Under the pieces are notes generated by a model. It worked only from the letters and a program-made list of their open reading frames with translations. It searched no databases and was not told the DNA's origin. 64,000 nucleotides of DNA, from assembly GCA_964251385.1 (NCBI GenBank), contig CAXUJK010000001.1:620001-684000 (forward strand), in the 5' to 3' direction. A program made the translations under genes and the position numbers. The stretch is from CADCVW01 sp964251385 (GTDB taxonomy: Bacteria; Pseudomonadota; Alphaproteobacteria; Sphingomonadales; Sphingomonadaceae). This document shows, in pieces, positions 17,850 to 24,529 of this stretch (its first letter is position 1; each line of letters begins with the position of its first letter).

Positions 17850-20156
17850 CTACTCGCGCACTTCGATCAGCGGCACGCTCGCCGCCTCGCCCGCCGCGAA
17901 GCTCGCGCGGCCGATTTCAAGTCTATCTTCCGCGAAGCGTACGGGAACGTCGAAGCGGAAGCCGGCGGTCACCGCCGCACCCGCCCCCGGTGCCGCATCG
18001 AATTCGATCGCGCGTCCGATCAGCCGCCACCCCGCCGAATGCGCCACGCCGCCGACCGCGACACGCACGCTCCCCGCGACCGGCCGCGTGATCGCCCGCA
18101 CCTGCGCGTCGGGACCGCTCCCGTAGCGCTTGACCAGATCGAACCGGGTGCGTGCGCCGTCGCCCGTGCCCAGCGCCTGATCCCGCGGCCCCGGCACGCC
18201 GGACATTCCGCTGGAGCTGTGGTCGTAAGGATCCTCGAACCGGAACGCTTTCGCGGCCCCGCGCCGCGCGCGGAAGAAGGCGATCAGCGTTCCCAGCTCG
18301 GCCTCACTCCGAACGCCCGGCCCCGCGTCGAACCGCATGCGCGCGTCGGCCCAATCGGCGTTCCTCTGCTCCGCGCCCGAGGCTGTGGCCACGACCGCCG
18401 TCGAAAAGCTCGGGGTCACGCTTGCCGCCCGCCCAATCTCGAGGGGAAACCGCACATCGTCGAACGCGTCCACTTCCTCGCTCCCCGTCCTGAACCAAGT
18501 GAACCCGTCGCGCATGACCTGCGGCAGCGCCCAAACGAACATCTCCGCGACACCGCGACGCGAGCCCGCCACCGCCGCGTCGGCGATCGCCTCCCACTGG
18601 TCCGCATCCTCCGGGCGCAGGACGAAGCCGCTGAAATAATGCTGGCGCGAAACAGGATAGCCCAGCCGGGCCTCCATTTCCGACACGCCCCTGGCGCTCG
18701 CCCCTGCCCGTCCCGCCGCGACCCAATCGTAATCCTCCAGCTGCAGCACATCGAACGCGGGCGAGGCCCATGCCGTCGGCACGTTGGCGCGCGAGACATG
18801 CGACGCGCCTGCGTCGAGCACGCTCGGCAGGTAAACCAGGATCAGCGTCTCGGCCCCCGCATGCGCCGCCTTTACCGCGCTCGCCAATGCCGCCGTCGAC
18901 TCGGCCAGAACCACGCCCGCGCGATCGAGCAACGCAATTCGCTCCGCGCTTTGCGCGCCTCGAACGTCCCGGATCGCGGGCCCGCCCAGCCGCGCACGCG
19001 CCGCCTCGTCGTATAGGCAGATTTTGCCGTCGGCCTTGACCCACCACCAGGGCTCGCCGACCTGAAATCGCACGCGCATGCCCGAGGCGGCGGCAATCCC
19101 GACAAACCCCAGCGCCACCACGCGCAGGTACCCCATCGCGCCCGCGTGCGCCGGGCTGAGCAGCGTCGACGGCGGCACCCACCCGGTCAGCGCGGGCGCG
19201 CCGTCCGCGTCCCGCTGCTTCCAGTCGCCCCAGCAATGTTCGTCGAACAGCTCGTACGACAACGACCAGATGATCTCGAAGCCGGCCTCCCGCGCCGCCG
19301 CCGCGAAGCCTCGATGCCAAGCGGCACACGGCGCGTTCAACGCGCTTGCGCCGATCGACACGTACAAACCGTCGCCCGACCTCTCGAGTCGGAAATAGTG
19401 GCTCATCCCCACGTAGTGGTTGATCACCGACCGGTACCCCAACCGCTCGATGTTGCGCAGCACGCGCGCGGGCGTCAGATGATAAAGGTCGTCATACCCC
19501 GTCGCCATGCGCAGGTCGTGCGCGGGCACCTGCCCGTCGCCGACGCGCAGCACCGATCCGGGTCCGTCGCACCTGACGTTCGACACCGTCACCGACGCCT
19601 CGACCGGTGCCGCCAACATCCCGGCCGCGCCCGTATAGCCCGGCGGCACCAGGCTGACGAACATACGGTCGACATTGCCCGCCCACACCGGATCGGCCTC
19701 GCCCGGCAACAGGAACCCGCCGCTGACCGCGTCGAAGTCGATCCGCACGCTCGCCCGCGTGGGCGTGCCCTTGGCGTAGTTCCACAACCGCACGTACCAT
19801 GCGCGCGCCGCGCCGCCCGCGTCCCGCCCCTCGATCGTCAGCGTCGGGCCGTTGATCGCGTCCAGCGGCATCAGCCCGTCCGCCGCCCAATCGAACTTGA
19901 GCACGCACCCGCGAAAATCGCGCGACGTCTCGTACCGCAGTAGCGGATGGTCGTGGACGTCCTCGGCTTCCCAGATCAGGCCCGCCAGATCGTCGGTGCG
20001 GTAAAAGGTGCAGTCGACCCGCATGCCATGCGGTCCGTCAGTCACCACGTTCGCCATCATCGGCCGCGGAAAGTTGACGCTCCAATATGCCGGGTCGAAT
20101 CGCTTGACGTGCGCGAACGTCCCCGCATCGCCGGGCGATGCAAGCCAATGAGACAT
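17850..20156 (-). CDS. DUF2460 tail protein with large N-terminal domain (GTA gp12-like)
   Basis: The last 200 residues (about 568-768, starting VRFPLEIGRAASVTPSFSTA) are a DUF2460 domain, which is the whole of gp12 in Rhodobacter GTA (about 210 residues). The first 565 residues are an added region. Its first part is beta-rich (1-215). Its second part (about 235-560) alternates strands and helices (NIERLGYRSVINHYVG, EIIWSLSYELF, VRFQVGEPWWWVK, FDVLQLEDYDW) in the manner of a TIM barrel. This resembles the non-contractile tail-sheath architecture named in recent family databases; I offer that from memory. Probably a tail-tube-distal or sheath-like protein. Confidence 0.85.
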   Translation of the reverse strand: MSHWLASPGDAGTFAHVKRFDPAYWSVNFPRPMMANVVTDGPHGMRVDCTFYRTDDLAGLIWEAEDVHDHPLLRYETSRDFRGCVLKFDWAADGLMPLDAINGPTLTIEGRDAGGAARAWYVRLWNYAKGTPTRASVRIDFDAVSGGFLLPGEADPVWAGNVDRMFVSLVPPGYTGAAGMLAAPVEASVTVSNVRCDGPGSVLRVGDGQVPAHDLRMATGYDDLYHLTPARVLRNIERLGYRSVINHYVGMSHYFRLERSGDGLYVSIGASALNAPCAAWHRGFAAAAREAGFEIIWSLSYELFDEHCWGDWKQRDADGAPALTGWVPPSTLLSPAHAGAMGYLRVVALGFVGIAAASGMRVRFQVGEPWWWVKADGKICLYDEAARARLGGPAIRDVRGAQSAERIALLDRAGVVLAESTAALASAVKAAHAGAETLILVYLPSVLDAGASHVSRANVPTAWASPAFDVLQLEDYDWVAAGRAGASARGVSEMEARLGYPVSRQHYFSGFVLRPEDADQWEAIADAAVAGSRRGVAEMFVWALPQVMRDGFTWFRTGSEEVDAFDDVRFPLEIGRAASVTPSFSTAVVATASGAEQRNADWADARMRFDAGPGVRSEAELGTLIAFFRARRGAAKAFRFEDPYDHSSSGMSGVPGPRDQALGTGDGARTRFDLVKRYGSGPDAQVRAITRPVAGSVRVAVGGVAHSAGWRLIGRAIEFDAAPGAGAAVTAGFRFDVPVRFAEDRLEIGRASFAAGEAASVPLIEVRE

Positions 20157-20174
20157 GAAGGCACTCCGAAAGGC

Positions 20175-20222
20175 TTTCTCCCGCGCGGGAGAAAGAAACG
20201 TCGCTAAGCGACGGTGGGGAGA
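20175..20222. repeat. Dispersed palindromic repeat with hairpin
   Basis: The first 20 bases are a perfect palindrome (TTTCTCCCGCGCGGGAGAAA). They are followed by a second small hairpin (CGTCGCTAAGCGACG) and GGTGGGGAGAGG, a form I associate with sphingomonad intergenic repeats. It lies between the small membrane protein and the DUF2460 gene and could end transcription of the former. Confidence 0.6.
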
Positions 20223-20228
20223 GGAACT

Positions 20229-20600
20229 CTAGCTTGCTGCCCTACCGTCCGAGGCGAACCAGGAGCGCGCGGACGCGGTCCAGAGCAGCGCGACCCCGCC
20301 GAGTTGCAACGCGGACGACACGATCGAAAGCGCCACCGCCGTGTCGAACGGCTCGCCGCGCACCAGTGGCAGAAGAAGCAGCGGCACGCCGATCACGGTG
20401 ACGGCCGACAGGATCCAGCGCACCGGGTTGCTGCGCTTGCGGGAGACCAGCAGCACCAGCAACAGCGTGACGGCCAAAACCGTGATTTCCAGCAGAGGAA
20501 ATCCGTCACCCGCCCCTAAGAACAGGAACAGCCCGATCACCCCGAGCACCAGGCTCCCGAGAAACAGACGCTCGAAGTTGACGATAGCCGATGGTCGCAT
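20229..20600 (-). CDS. Small membrane protein inserted in the GTA-like cluster
   Basis: A 123-residue protein with four predicted membrane helices: LFLGSLVLGVIGLFLFLG (about 11-28), LLEITVLAVTLLLVLLV (35-52), WILSAVTVIGVPLLLLPLV (62-80) and AVALSIVSSALQLGGVALLW (88-107). There is no signal peptide beyond helix 1 and no motif I recognise. A GGGGGA site precedes ATG 20600. It lies between tape measure and gp12 homologues, where GTA clusters normally have nothing, and is flanked downstream by a dispersed repeat. It may be an unrelated insertion or, speculatively, a holin-like function; the latter has no direct support. Confidence 0.75.
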   Translation of the reverse strand: MRPSAIVNFERLFLGSLVLGVIGLFLFLGAGDGFPLLEITVLAVTLLLVLLVSRKRSNPVRWILSAVTVIGVPLLLLPLVRGEPFDTAVALSIVSSALQLGGVALLWTASARSWFASDGRAAS

Positions 20601-20651
20601 GACATTTCCCCCTGTCGATCCACCGCTAGCGCCTCCGCCGCCCCGCGCAAC

Positions 20652-21224
20652 TCAATCCGCCGTCATCATCGCGGCTCGCACCGACCGCGCGATCTGGCGC
20701 GACGATCGCGTCAACGCTTCGGGAGCGCCGACCTCGGCCGCCGCCACGTTGATCGTGACGCGTACGTCGCGTGGCGTCGCGACGCCGCCCGCTTCGACCC
20801 GCCCCGCCGCGGTGGGGACGAACAGCTCGGGACCGCGCTCGCCAACCATGTAGGCCCTGCCCGGCGACACCCCGCCGCCCGTCGCACGTCCCGGCGCACC
20901 CAGCGCGCTCCCAAGAAGCGATGCCAGCATCGAACCCAGTCCGGTGCCACCGCCGCTTCCGCCACCCCCGCCGCCGAAAGCGGCCTGAGCCGCCGCGGCC
21001 GCGATCTCCGCCATCGCGGACAGAGCCACGCGCTTCAGGTCCTCGAACCCGAACGACCCCGTCCGGATCGCGCGGCCGAGCGCACCTTCGATCGCGCGCC
21101 CCGCCCGCTCCGCGCCCGCCGCCAGCGGCCCGTCGAGCTGCCCGCGCATGTCCGCGACGTCGCGTGCGAACCCCGCCGTGTCCGCGCGCACGCTGACGAC
21201 CAGCCGCTCGATCTCCTCATCCAT
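20652..21224 (-). CDS. Short tail tape-measure protein (GTA gp11-like)
   Basis: A 190-residue protein determines tail length in this family. The N-terminus (MDEEIERLVVSVRADTAGFA) and the helical RDVADMRGQLDGPLAAGAER region match GTA tape-measure proteins. A Gly-rich turn (about 98-110) leads to GAPGRATGGGVSPGRAYMVG, then ERGPELFVPTAAG, a module shared with phage tape-measure C-termini. Rhodobacter gp11 is of similar small size, consistent with a short tail. ATG 21224 overlaps the end of the preceding gene by eight bases, so translation is coupled. Confidence 0.88.
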   Translation of the reverse strand: MDEEIERLVVSVRADTAGFARDVADMRGQLDGPLAAGAERAGRAIEGALGRAIRTGSFGFEDLKRVALSAMAEIAAAAAQAAFGGGGGGSGGGTGLGSMLASLLGSALGAPGRATGGGVSPGRAYMVGERGPELFVPTAAGRVEAGGVATPRDVRVTINVAAAEVGAPEALTRSSRQIARSVRAAMMTAD

Positions 21225-21415
21225 CTCCACCCCCAAGCATCCGCCGCAACGCTTCGACATCCTCGGCACCGAGGACGTTCTCATCACCGGTCATCGCGGC
21301 GACAACCGCGCCAAGCTCCGCCGGCGTCGCATCCCAGAACTCGGGGGGGTCGCCACCCGAACAGCACGCCCGCCTGGCCCGCCAGCCTGCTCGCGGCGGC
21401 CGCGAAATCATCCAC
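21217..21415 (-). pseudogene. rcc01693-like tail-assembly protein, frameshifted at a C7 tract
   Basis: The reading frame starts at GTG 21415 (VDDFAAAASRLAGQAGVLFG, then WRPP) and must change frame at a run of seven C (minus strand; G7 at 21343-21349) to continue EFWDATPAELGAVVAAM and ALRRMLGGGDG. Six C would keep one frame of 65 residues, matching the rcc01693 family found between gp10 and gp11 in GTA clusters. As written, the protein is broken. Options: true inactivating mutation, homopolymer sequencing error, or slippage. Its start overlaps the gp10 stop and its end overlaps the tape-measure start. Confidence 0.75.
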
Positions 21416-21718
21416 GGCCCTGCAGGATCTGCCCGAGCACGACCTTGAGCGCGGGCGTCGCGCGCACCAGCCCGCCCGCGACCACCGCCTCGCCCAATTC
21501 CTCGCGCGTCAACCCCGCCGGCCTTGCCGCGACCAGGTGCCAGAACAGGCCCGCAATTTCGCCCAGCCCCAAGCGCCGTCCGCCGCACGCTCGACGAGCT
21601 GAAACAGCGACCCAAGCTCGCCCTCCGCAGCCACGAGCGCGGAAAAGCTCGGCCGCAACACCAGCGTCTCGCCATTGACCACGATCGAAGCCTCGCCGCG
21701 AACCGGGTTCGCGCTCAT
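21408..21718 (-). pseudogene. GTA gp10-like tail-assembly chaperone, frameshifted
   Basis: The first 50 residues (ANPVRGEASIVVNGETLVLR through LFQLVERAADG) match GTA-gp10 proteins. The family then expects RLGLGEIAGLFWHLVAARPA and GLTREELGEAV, which is encoded here in another frame. The shift occurs at about 21572-21580 and needs one extra base to be repaired (the codon after ADG). Without repair translation ends early. The second half ends KVVLGQILQGRG at the TGA 21408. ATG 21718 overlaps the major tail protein stop (ATGA). No classic heptameric slippery site is obvious, so programmed frameshifting, known for phage tail chaperones, is possible but unsupported. Confidence 0.78.
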
Positions 21719-22122
21719 GCCGACACCACGGTGCCGGAACTCTCCAGCGCGAGCGTGTACGTCCGCTCGCCGTTGAAATCGCCCGCGTAGTCCAGCCGCG
21801 TAACGAGGAACCGTCCCGTCATCCGTTCGCCGCTCTCAAAGCTCACCTGATACTCGTCGATCACGCCGTCGAGCGCGCGCGCCTTCAAGCGCCCTTCCGC
21901 CGCCGACCCGGTAAAGATCCCGCTTCCCGCGACCGAAACGGAGCGCACGCCCGCGCCCGACAACAGCTCGCGCCACCCGCCCGACCCCTTGTTCGTCACG
22001 ACCACTGGCTCCCCGTTGATCTGCATCTGCGTCGTTCGCATCCCCGCCACGGTCGTGAACTGCGGCACCGCCGCACCGTCCCCGATCTTGAGCAGAAACG
22101 CCGATCCCTTTTCTGCCGGCAT
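21715..22122 (-). CDS. Phage major tail protein, TP901-1 family (GTA gp9-like)
   Basis: This 135-residue tail-tube protein starts MPAEKGSAFLLKIGDG, then VAGMRTTQMQINGEPVVVTN and a WRELLSGAGVRSVSVAGSG segment, ending in a DFNGERTYTLALESSG strand, as in TP901-1-type major tail proteins. It has no membrane segment. ATG 22122 is chosen for its strong GGGAGACGAGG site and the family start. The gene is intact, in contrast to the two assembly genes immediately after it. Confidence 0.9.
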   Translation of the reverse strand: MPAEKGSAFLLKIGDGAAVPQFTTVAGMRTTQMQINGEPVVVTNKGSGGWRELLSGAGVRSVSVAGSGIFTGSAAEGRLKARALDGVIDEYQVSFESGERMTGRFLVTRLDYAGDFNGERTYTLALESSGTVVSA

Positions 22123-22154
22123 GTCCTCGTCTCCCAATAAGTTGTTCGCGGAGG

Positions 22155-22568
22155 TCAGACCTCCACCACCCGCACGCGATGCTCGACCAGCACCGCGAAC
22201 CCGTCCTTTTCCGCCACGCTCCGCGTGCGCAGGAATACCGCGCCCGCCACGCGCCACCCGCCGACCTCGCCCTCCAGCGCCTCGCCCGCGCGTTCGACCG
22301 CCGCGCTCAAGGCGCCCATCCGCCCCCGCTGACCAGACGCGACGCGCACGACCGCCGCCGTCCTGAGCTCCCGCCCACGAAATCCCTTCGCGCTCCAATC
22401 GATTTCCTGCAGCTCCGCCACGTCGACCCGGGGCAACACGTCCGGGCCGGGCTCCGCGTCGACCACCGCCACGCCCGCCAGCGCGGCCTCCGCCCGCAGG
22501 CGTACCACGAGCGCCGCCCGTACCGCCTGTCCCGCACCCGCCTGTCCTGAGCTTGTCGAAGGGGTCAT
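22155..22568 (-). CDS. DUF3168 tail-completion protein (GTA gp8-like)
   Basis: A 137-residue DUF3168 protein, thought to be the tail-completion or terminator protein. The core (AVRAALVVRLRAEAALAGV, LPRVDVAELQEIDWSAKGF, GRELRTAAVVRVAS, LVEHRVRVVEV) matches the family. Residues 3-12 (PSTSSGQAGAG) are encoded by a dispersed repeat (22545-22562) inserted right after the start codon and do not belong to the family core. The start overlaps the preceding stop as ATGA. Likely still functional because the added residues precede the fold. Confidence 0.87.
   Translation of the reverse strand: MTPSTSSGQAGAGQAVRAALVVRLRAEAALAGVAVVDAEPGPDVLPRVDVAELQEIDWSAKGFRGRELRTAAVVRVASGQRGRMGALSAAVERAGEALEGEVGGWRVAGAVFLRTRSVAEKDGFAVLVEHRVRVVEV
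22545..22562. repeat. Dispersed repeat TCCTGAGC..GTCGAAGG inside a coding region
   Basis: The 18 bases TCCTGAGCTTGTCGAAGG match the short repeat commonly scattered in sphingomonad genomes. A variant copy lies at 23173. Both are inside GTA-cluster genes. Confidence 0.7.
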
Positions 22569-22780
22569 CGCAAATCCTTTGCCAGCAGTCCGATCGCGCG
22601 CAGCCGCGCATCGCTCAGCATCCGCGCGCGCAGACGCCGCCCGCTCAGCACCACCGCCTCGGTTTCACGACCGACACGCACGTCGCGCGGGACCTCGTTG
22701 GCGACGGCATCGGCCAGTCGCTCCACCGTCTGCGCCACCCGTCGGGCCGCGATCCGCTCGGCGCTCCTCCCGAACATCAT
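22565..22780 (-). CDS. Small GTA head-completion candidate (gp7 position)
   Basis: A 71-residue basic protein (MMFGRSAERIAARRVAQTVE, later LADAVANEVPRDVRVGRETE) lies between the connector (gp6-like) and DUF3168 (gp8-like) genes, the position of gp7, a head-tail joining protein. It overlaps both neighbours by four bases (ATGA), showing it is a coupled member of the operon. The predicted structure is a helix followed by a small beta domain. I do not recognise the sequence family with certainty; the assignment rests on position and size. Confidence 0.65.
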   Translation of the reverse strand: MMFGRSAERIAARRVAQTVERLADAVANEVPRDVRVGRETEAVVLSGRRLRARMLSDARLRAIGLLAKDLR

Positions 22781-23385
22781 CGCAGAGCCCCACGCGCGCG
22801 GGCGAACAACCTGTCGTGAGCTCCGCCGAGCGGCATCCGCCGATACGGCCGCCACAACGCCGCCACCGCCGCCGGCGGCGCGCCGTCCGCATCGCGGTCC
22901 GCATACAAATGCGCGACCAGCCGCACGATCCCCTGTCGCAACGCAGCGGGCACGTCCGACCAGTTCGCCGCCATTCCCGCCCGATACGCGACCCGCAGAT
23001 GATGCCCGCTCGCGAACCAGGTCCCGCCGCTCCTCACCCAGCCGTCGCCGTTGCCGTCGATATCCAGGGCGTAGTCGCCCGCGAGCACGGGCCCGACGAC
23101 GACGCGGTCGCGAAGCTCCACGACCTCCGTCACGCTCACCACGGGAGTGCGCCGCAACCGCGTCCAGGCCTGTCCTGAGCAAGGTCGAAGGACACCGCTC
23201 GCTTCGACCGTCTCGCTCACGCCTCGCGCCACGAGCATCTGGCCGACGAATCCCTCGCAAACTCCGCACGCGCTCTCGACCAGCGCGCCGATGCCCACGT
23301 CTTCCGCCGCCCCGTCGATGCGCAGGAAGGCACGCGCCTCCGCCACCGCCGCCGCGCCCGCGACGAACCGTTCGGTCTCGATCAT
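22777..23385 (-). CDS. Head-tail connector protein (GTA gp6-like)
   Basis: A 202-residue adaptor. The helical N-terminus (AVAEARAFLRIDGAAEDVGI followed by GALVESACGVCEGFVGQ) is the phage gp6/head-tail connector pattern. The middle contains beta-hairpins with RRTPVVSVTEVVELRD and GDYALDIDGNGDGW. The C-terminal helix bundle has LRQGIVRLVAHLYADRD. Residues around 66-72 (RPCSGQAW) are encoded by a dispersed repeat at 23173-23192, so this surface loop differs from homologues. The start overlaps the preceding stop (ATGA) and has a GGGAG site. Confidence 0.88.
   Translation of the reverse strand: MIETERFVAGAAAVAEARAFLRIDGAAEDVGIGALVESACGVCEGFVGQMLVARGVSETVEASGVLRPCSGQAWTRLRRTPVVSVTEVVELRDRVVVGPVLAGDYALDIDGNGDGWVRSGGTWFASGHHLRVAYRAGMAANWSDVPAALRQGIVRLVAHLYADRDADGAPPAAVAALWRPYRRMPLGGAHDRLFARARGALR
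23173..23192. repeat. Second copy of the TCCTGAGC repeat, inside the connector gene
   Basis: TCCTGAGCAAGGTCGAAGGA, a variant of the element at 22545. It is inserted in frame in the connector gene. Confidence 0.65.
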
Positions 23386-24143
23386 GCCCCAACTCCCGCC
23401 TGCGCGCCCTGATGCGAGACGAGCGCGCGCACCTCATCGTCCGCCAGCGCCCGTGCGACCCCGACAAGCGCATACAGCCGCCCACCGAACGGCCCCGCCC
23501 CGATGGCGTTGAACTCGCGCCCGATCGCGCGCCGGTCGTTGACGTCGCCCGCGAACGAATTCGCGTACTCCACCGCCCCGTCGCCGTTGGTGAGCAGGCG
23601 CTGCACGTCGGTTCCGGCACGCCCGACGGTCGTCATCACGATCCGCGCCGCCGCGTCCGCGCCCGCCGACCGATGCGCGCCGTTCGCGTACGTTCCCCAA
23701 TGCGGTGCCACGGTGTGCGCCCAGATCCCCGCCTGCAGCCGCGCGTTCGGCGGCGTCGCCGAAAACATCCCGACAACCCCGGCGCCGCCCATGCGCTGCG
23801 CCGCGCACGACAAGGTGACATCACCCGCCGCCACGCCGAAGCCATGGTGCAGGAAGTCGTCCACGCCGTCGAACTCGAGGCAGTGCCGCCCGTCCGCGTC
23901 CCGCCGCAGCACCGGCCGTGCATCCGCGACCGTCTGCGTCGCATGGTTCCCGCGACCGGATTTGTCGGTCACGCGCCCCACGGGCCCGCCGACGACCGCA
24001 GGCACCGTCCCGGCCGCATCCTGGAACATCGTGCGCCCGTCCGAAGGATCGATCCAGATCCCGGACATCCCGCCCGCGAACAGCGTGCCCGGATCATACC
24101 CGGTCCGCCGCCCCGGCGACATGCCGATCGCCAGGCCGATCAT
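23382..24143 (-). CDS. Putative head-spike/fibre protein with LamG-like fold
   Basis: A 253-residue protein beginning MIGLAIGMSPGRRTGYDP. Residues 30-60 (GIWIDPSDGRTMFQDAAG, then PVGRVTDKSGRGNHA) and CLEFDGVDDFLHHGF are the typical opening of concanavalin/laminin-G-like phage proteins, which bind sugars. The rest is beta-rich. It follows the spike-base gene with a TGATG overlap and precedes the connector with ATGA. I infer it is the spike fibre, by analogy with the two-gene Rhodobacter head spike (GhsA/GhsB) that binds capsule. No enzyme motif is seen. Confidence 0.72.
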   Translation of the reverse strand: MIGLAIGMSPGRRTGYDPGTLFAGGMSGIWIDPSDGRTMFQDAAGTVPAVVGGPVGRVTDKSGRGNHATQTVADARPVLRRDADGRHCLEFDGVDDFLHHGFGVAAGDVTLSCAAQRMGGAGVVGMFSATPPNARLQAGIWAHTVAPHWGTYANGAHRSAGADAAARIVMTTVGRAGTDVQRLLTNGDGAVEYANSFAGDVNDRRAIGREFNAIGAGPFGGRLYALVGVARALADDEVRALVSHQGAQAGVGA

Positions 24144-24409
24144 CAGTACAACGCCACGATGTCGGCCGCGCTCGTTCCCGTCGCCCGCACGAACAGCGCG
24201 CGAAACGGCAGCAACGTCCCCGCCGCGACGTTGCGGAACACGACGTCTCCGCCCCCGCCGCTGCCCCGCGCCACCAGGCTCCCGCCCGTCCCCACGAACA
24301 GGGCTTTGGGCACATCGGCCAATGGATTGGCGTCGTGCGGCACCACCGCGACTCCACGCGTCGCGGGACTGGAGACGCTGTCCAGCGTCCCCGAAAATGC
24401 ATCGGGCAT
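24143..24409 (-). CDS. Head-spike base protein, Rcc01079-like
   Basis: An 88-residue protein (PATRGVAVVPHDANPLADV, KALFVGTGGSLVARGSG, GTLLPFRALFVRATGTSAAD, end IVALY) fits the small spike-base family named after Rhodobacter capsulatus Rcc01079. In R. capsulatus the spike genes are outside the main GTA cluster. Here the gene lies between capsid and connector. It has a GGAG site six bases before the ATG. Expected role: pentameric base on the capsid vertex carrying the fibre encoded next. Confidence 0.8.
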   Translation of the reverse strand: MPDAFSGTLDSVSSPATRGVAVVPHDANPLADVPKALFVGTGGSLVARGSGGGGDVVFRNVAAGTLLPFRALFVRATGTSAADIVALY

Positions 24410-24465
24410 TTCGATCTCCTATTTTCTTGGTCCTCCCCGCACGGCTTCGCCGGGTGGGAGCGGGA

Positions 24466-24491
24466 CCATCCCCGGACTTCTCCGGGGATGG
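24466..24491. other. Hairpin between capsid and spike genes
   Basis: CCATCCCCGGA, loop CTTC, TCCGGGGATGG: an 11-bp perfect stem. There is no T run, so it is not a clear terminator. It could stabilise or attenuate the capsid transcript. Confidence 0.7.
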
Positions 24492-24504
24492 TGGAGGGGT
24501 CACC

Positions 24505-24529
24505 TAAGTCGAAGTACCACTTCGACTTA
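24505..24529. other. Hairpin overlapping the capsid stop codon
   Basis: TAAGTCGAAGT, loop ACC, ACTTCGACTTA: an 11-bp perfect stem that includes the capsid TAA. Placed as the first structure after the capsid frame. Confidence 0.75.
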
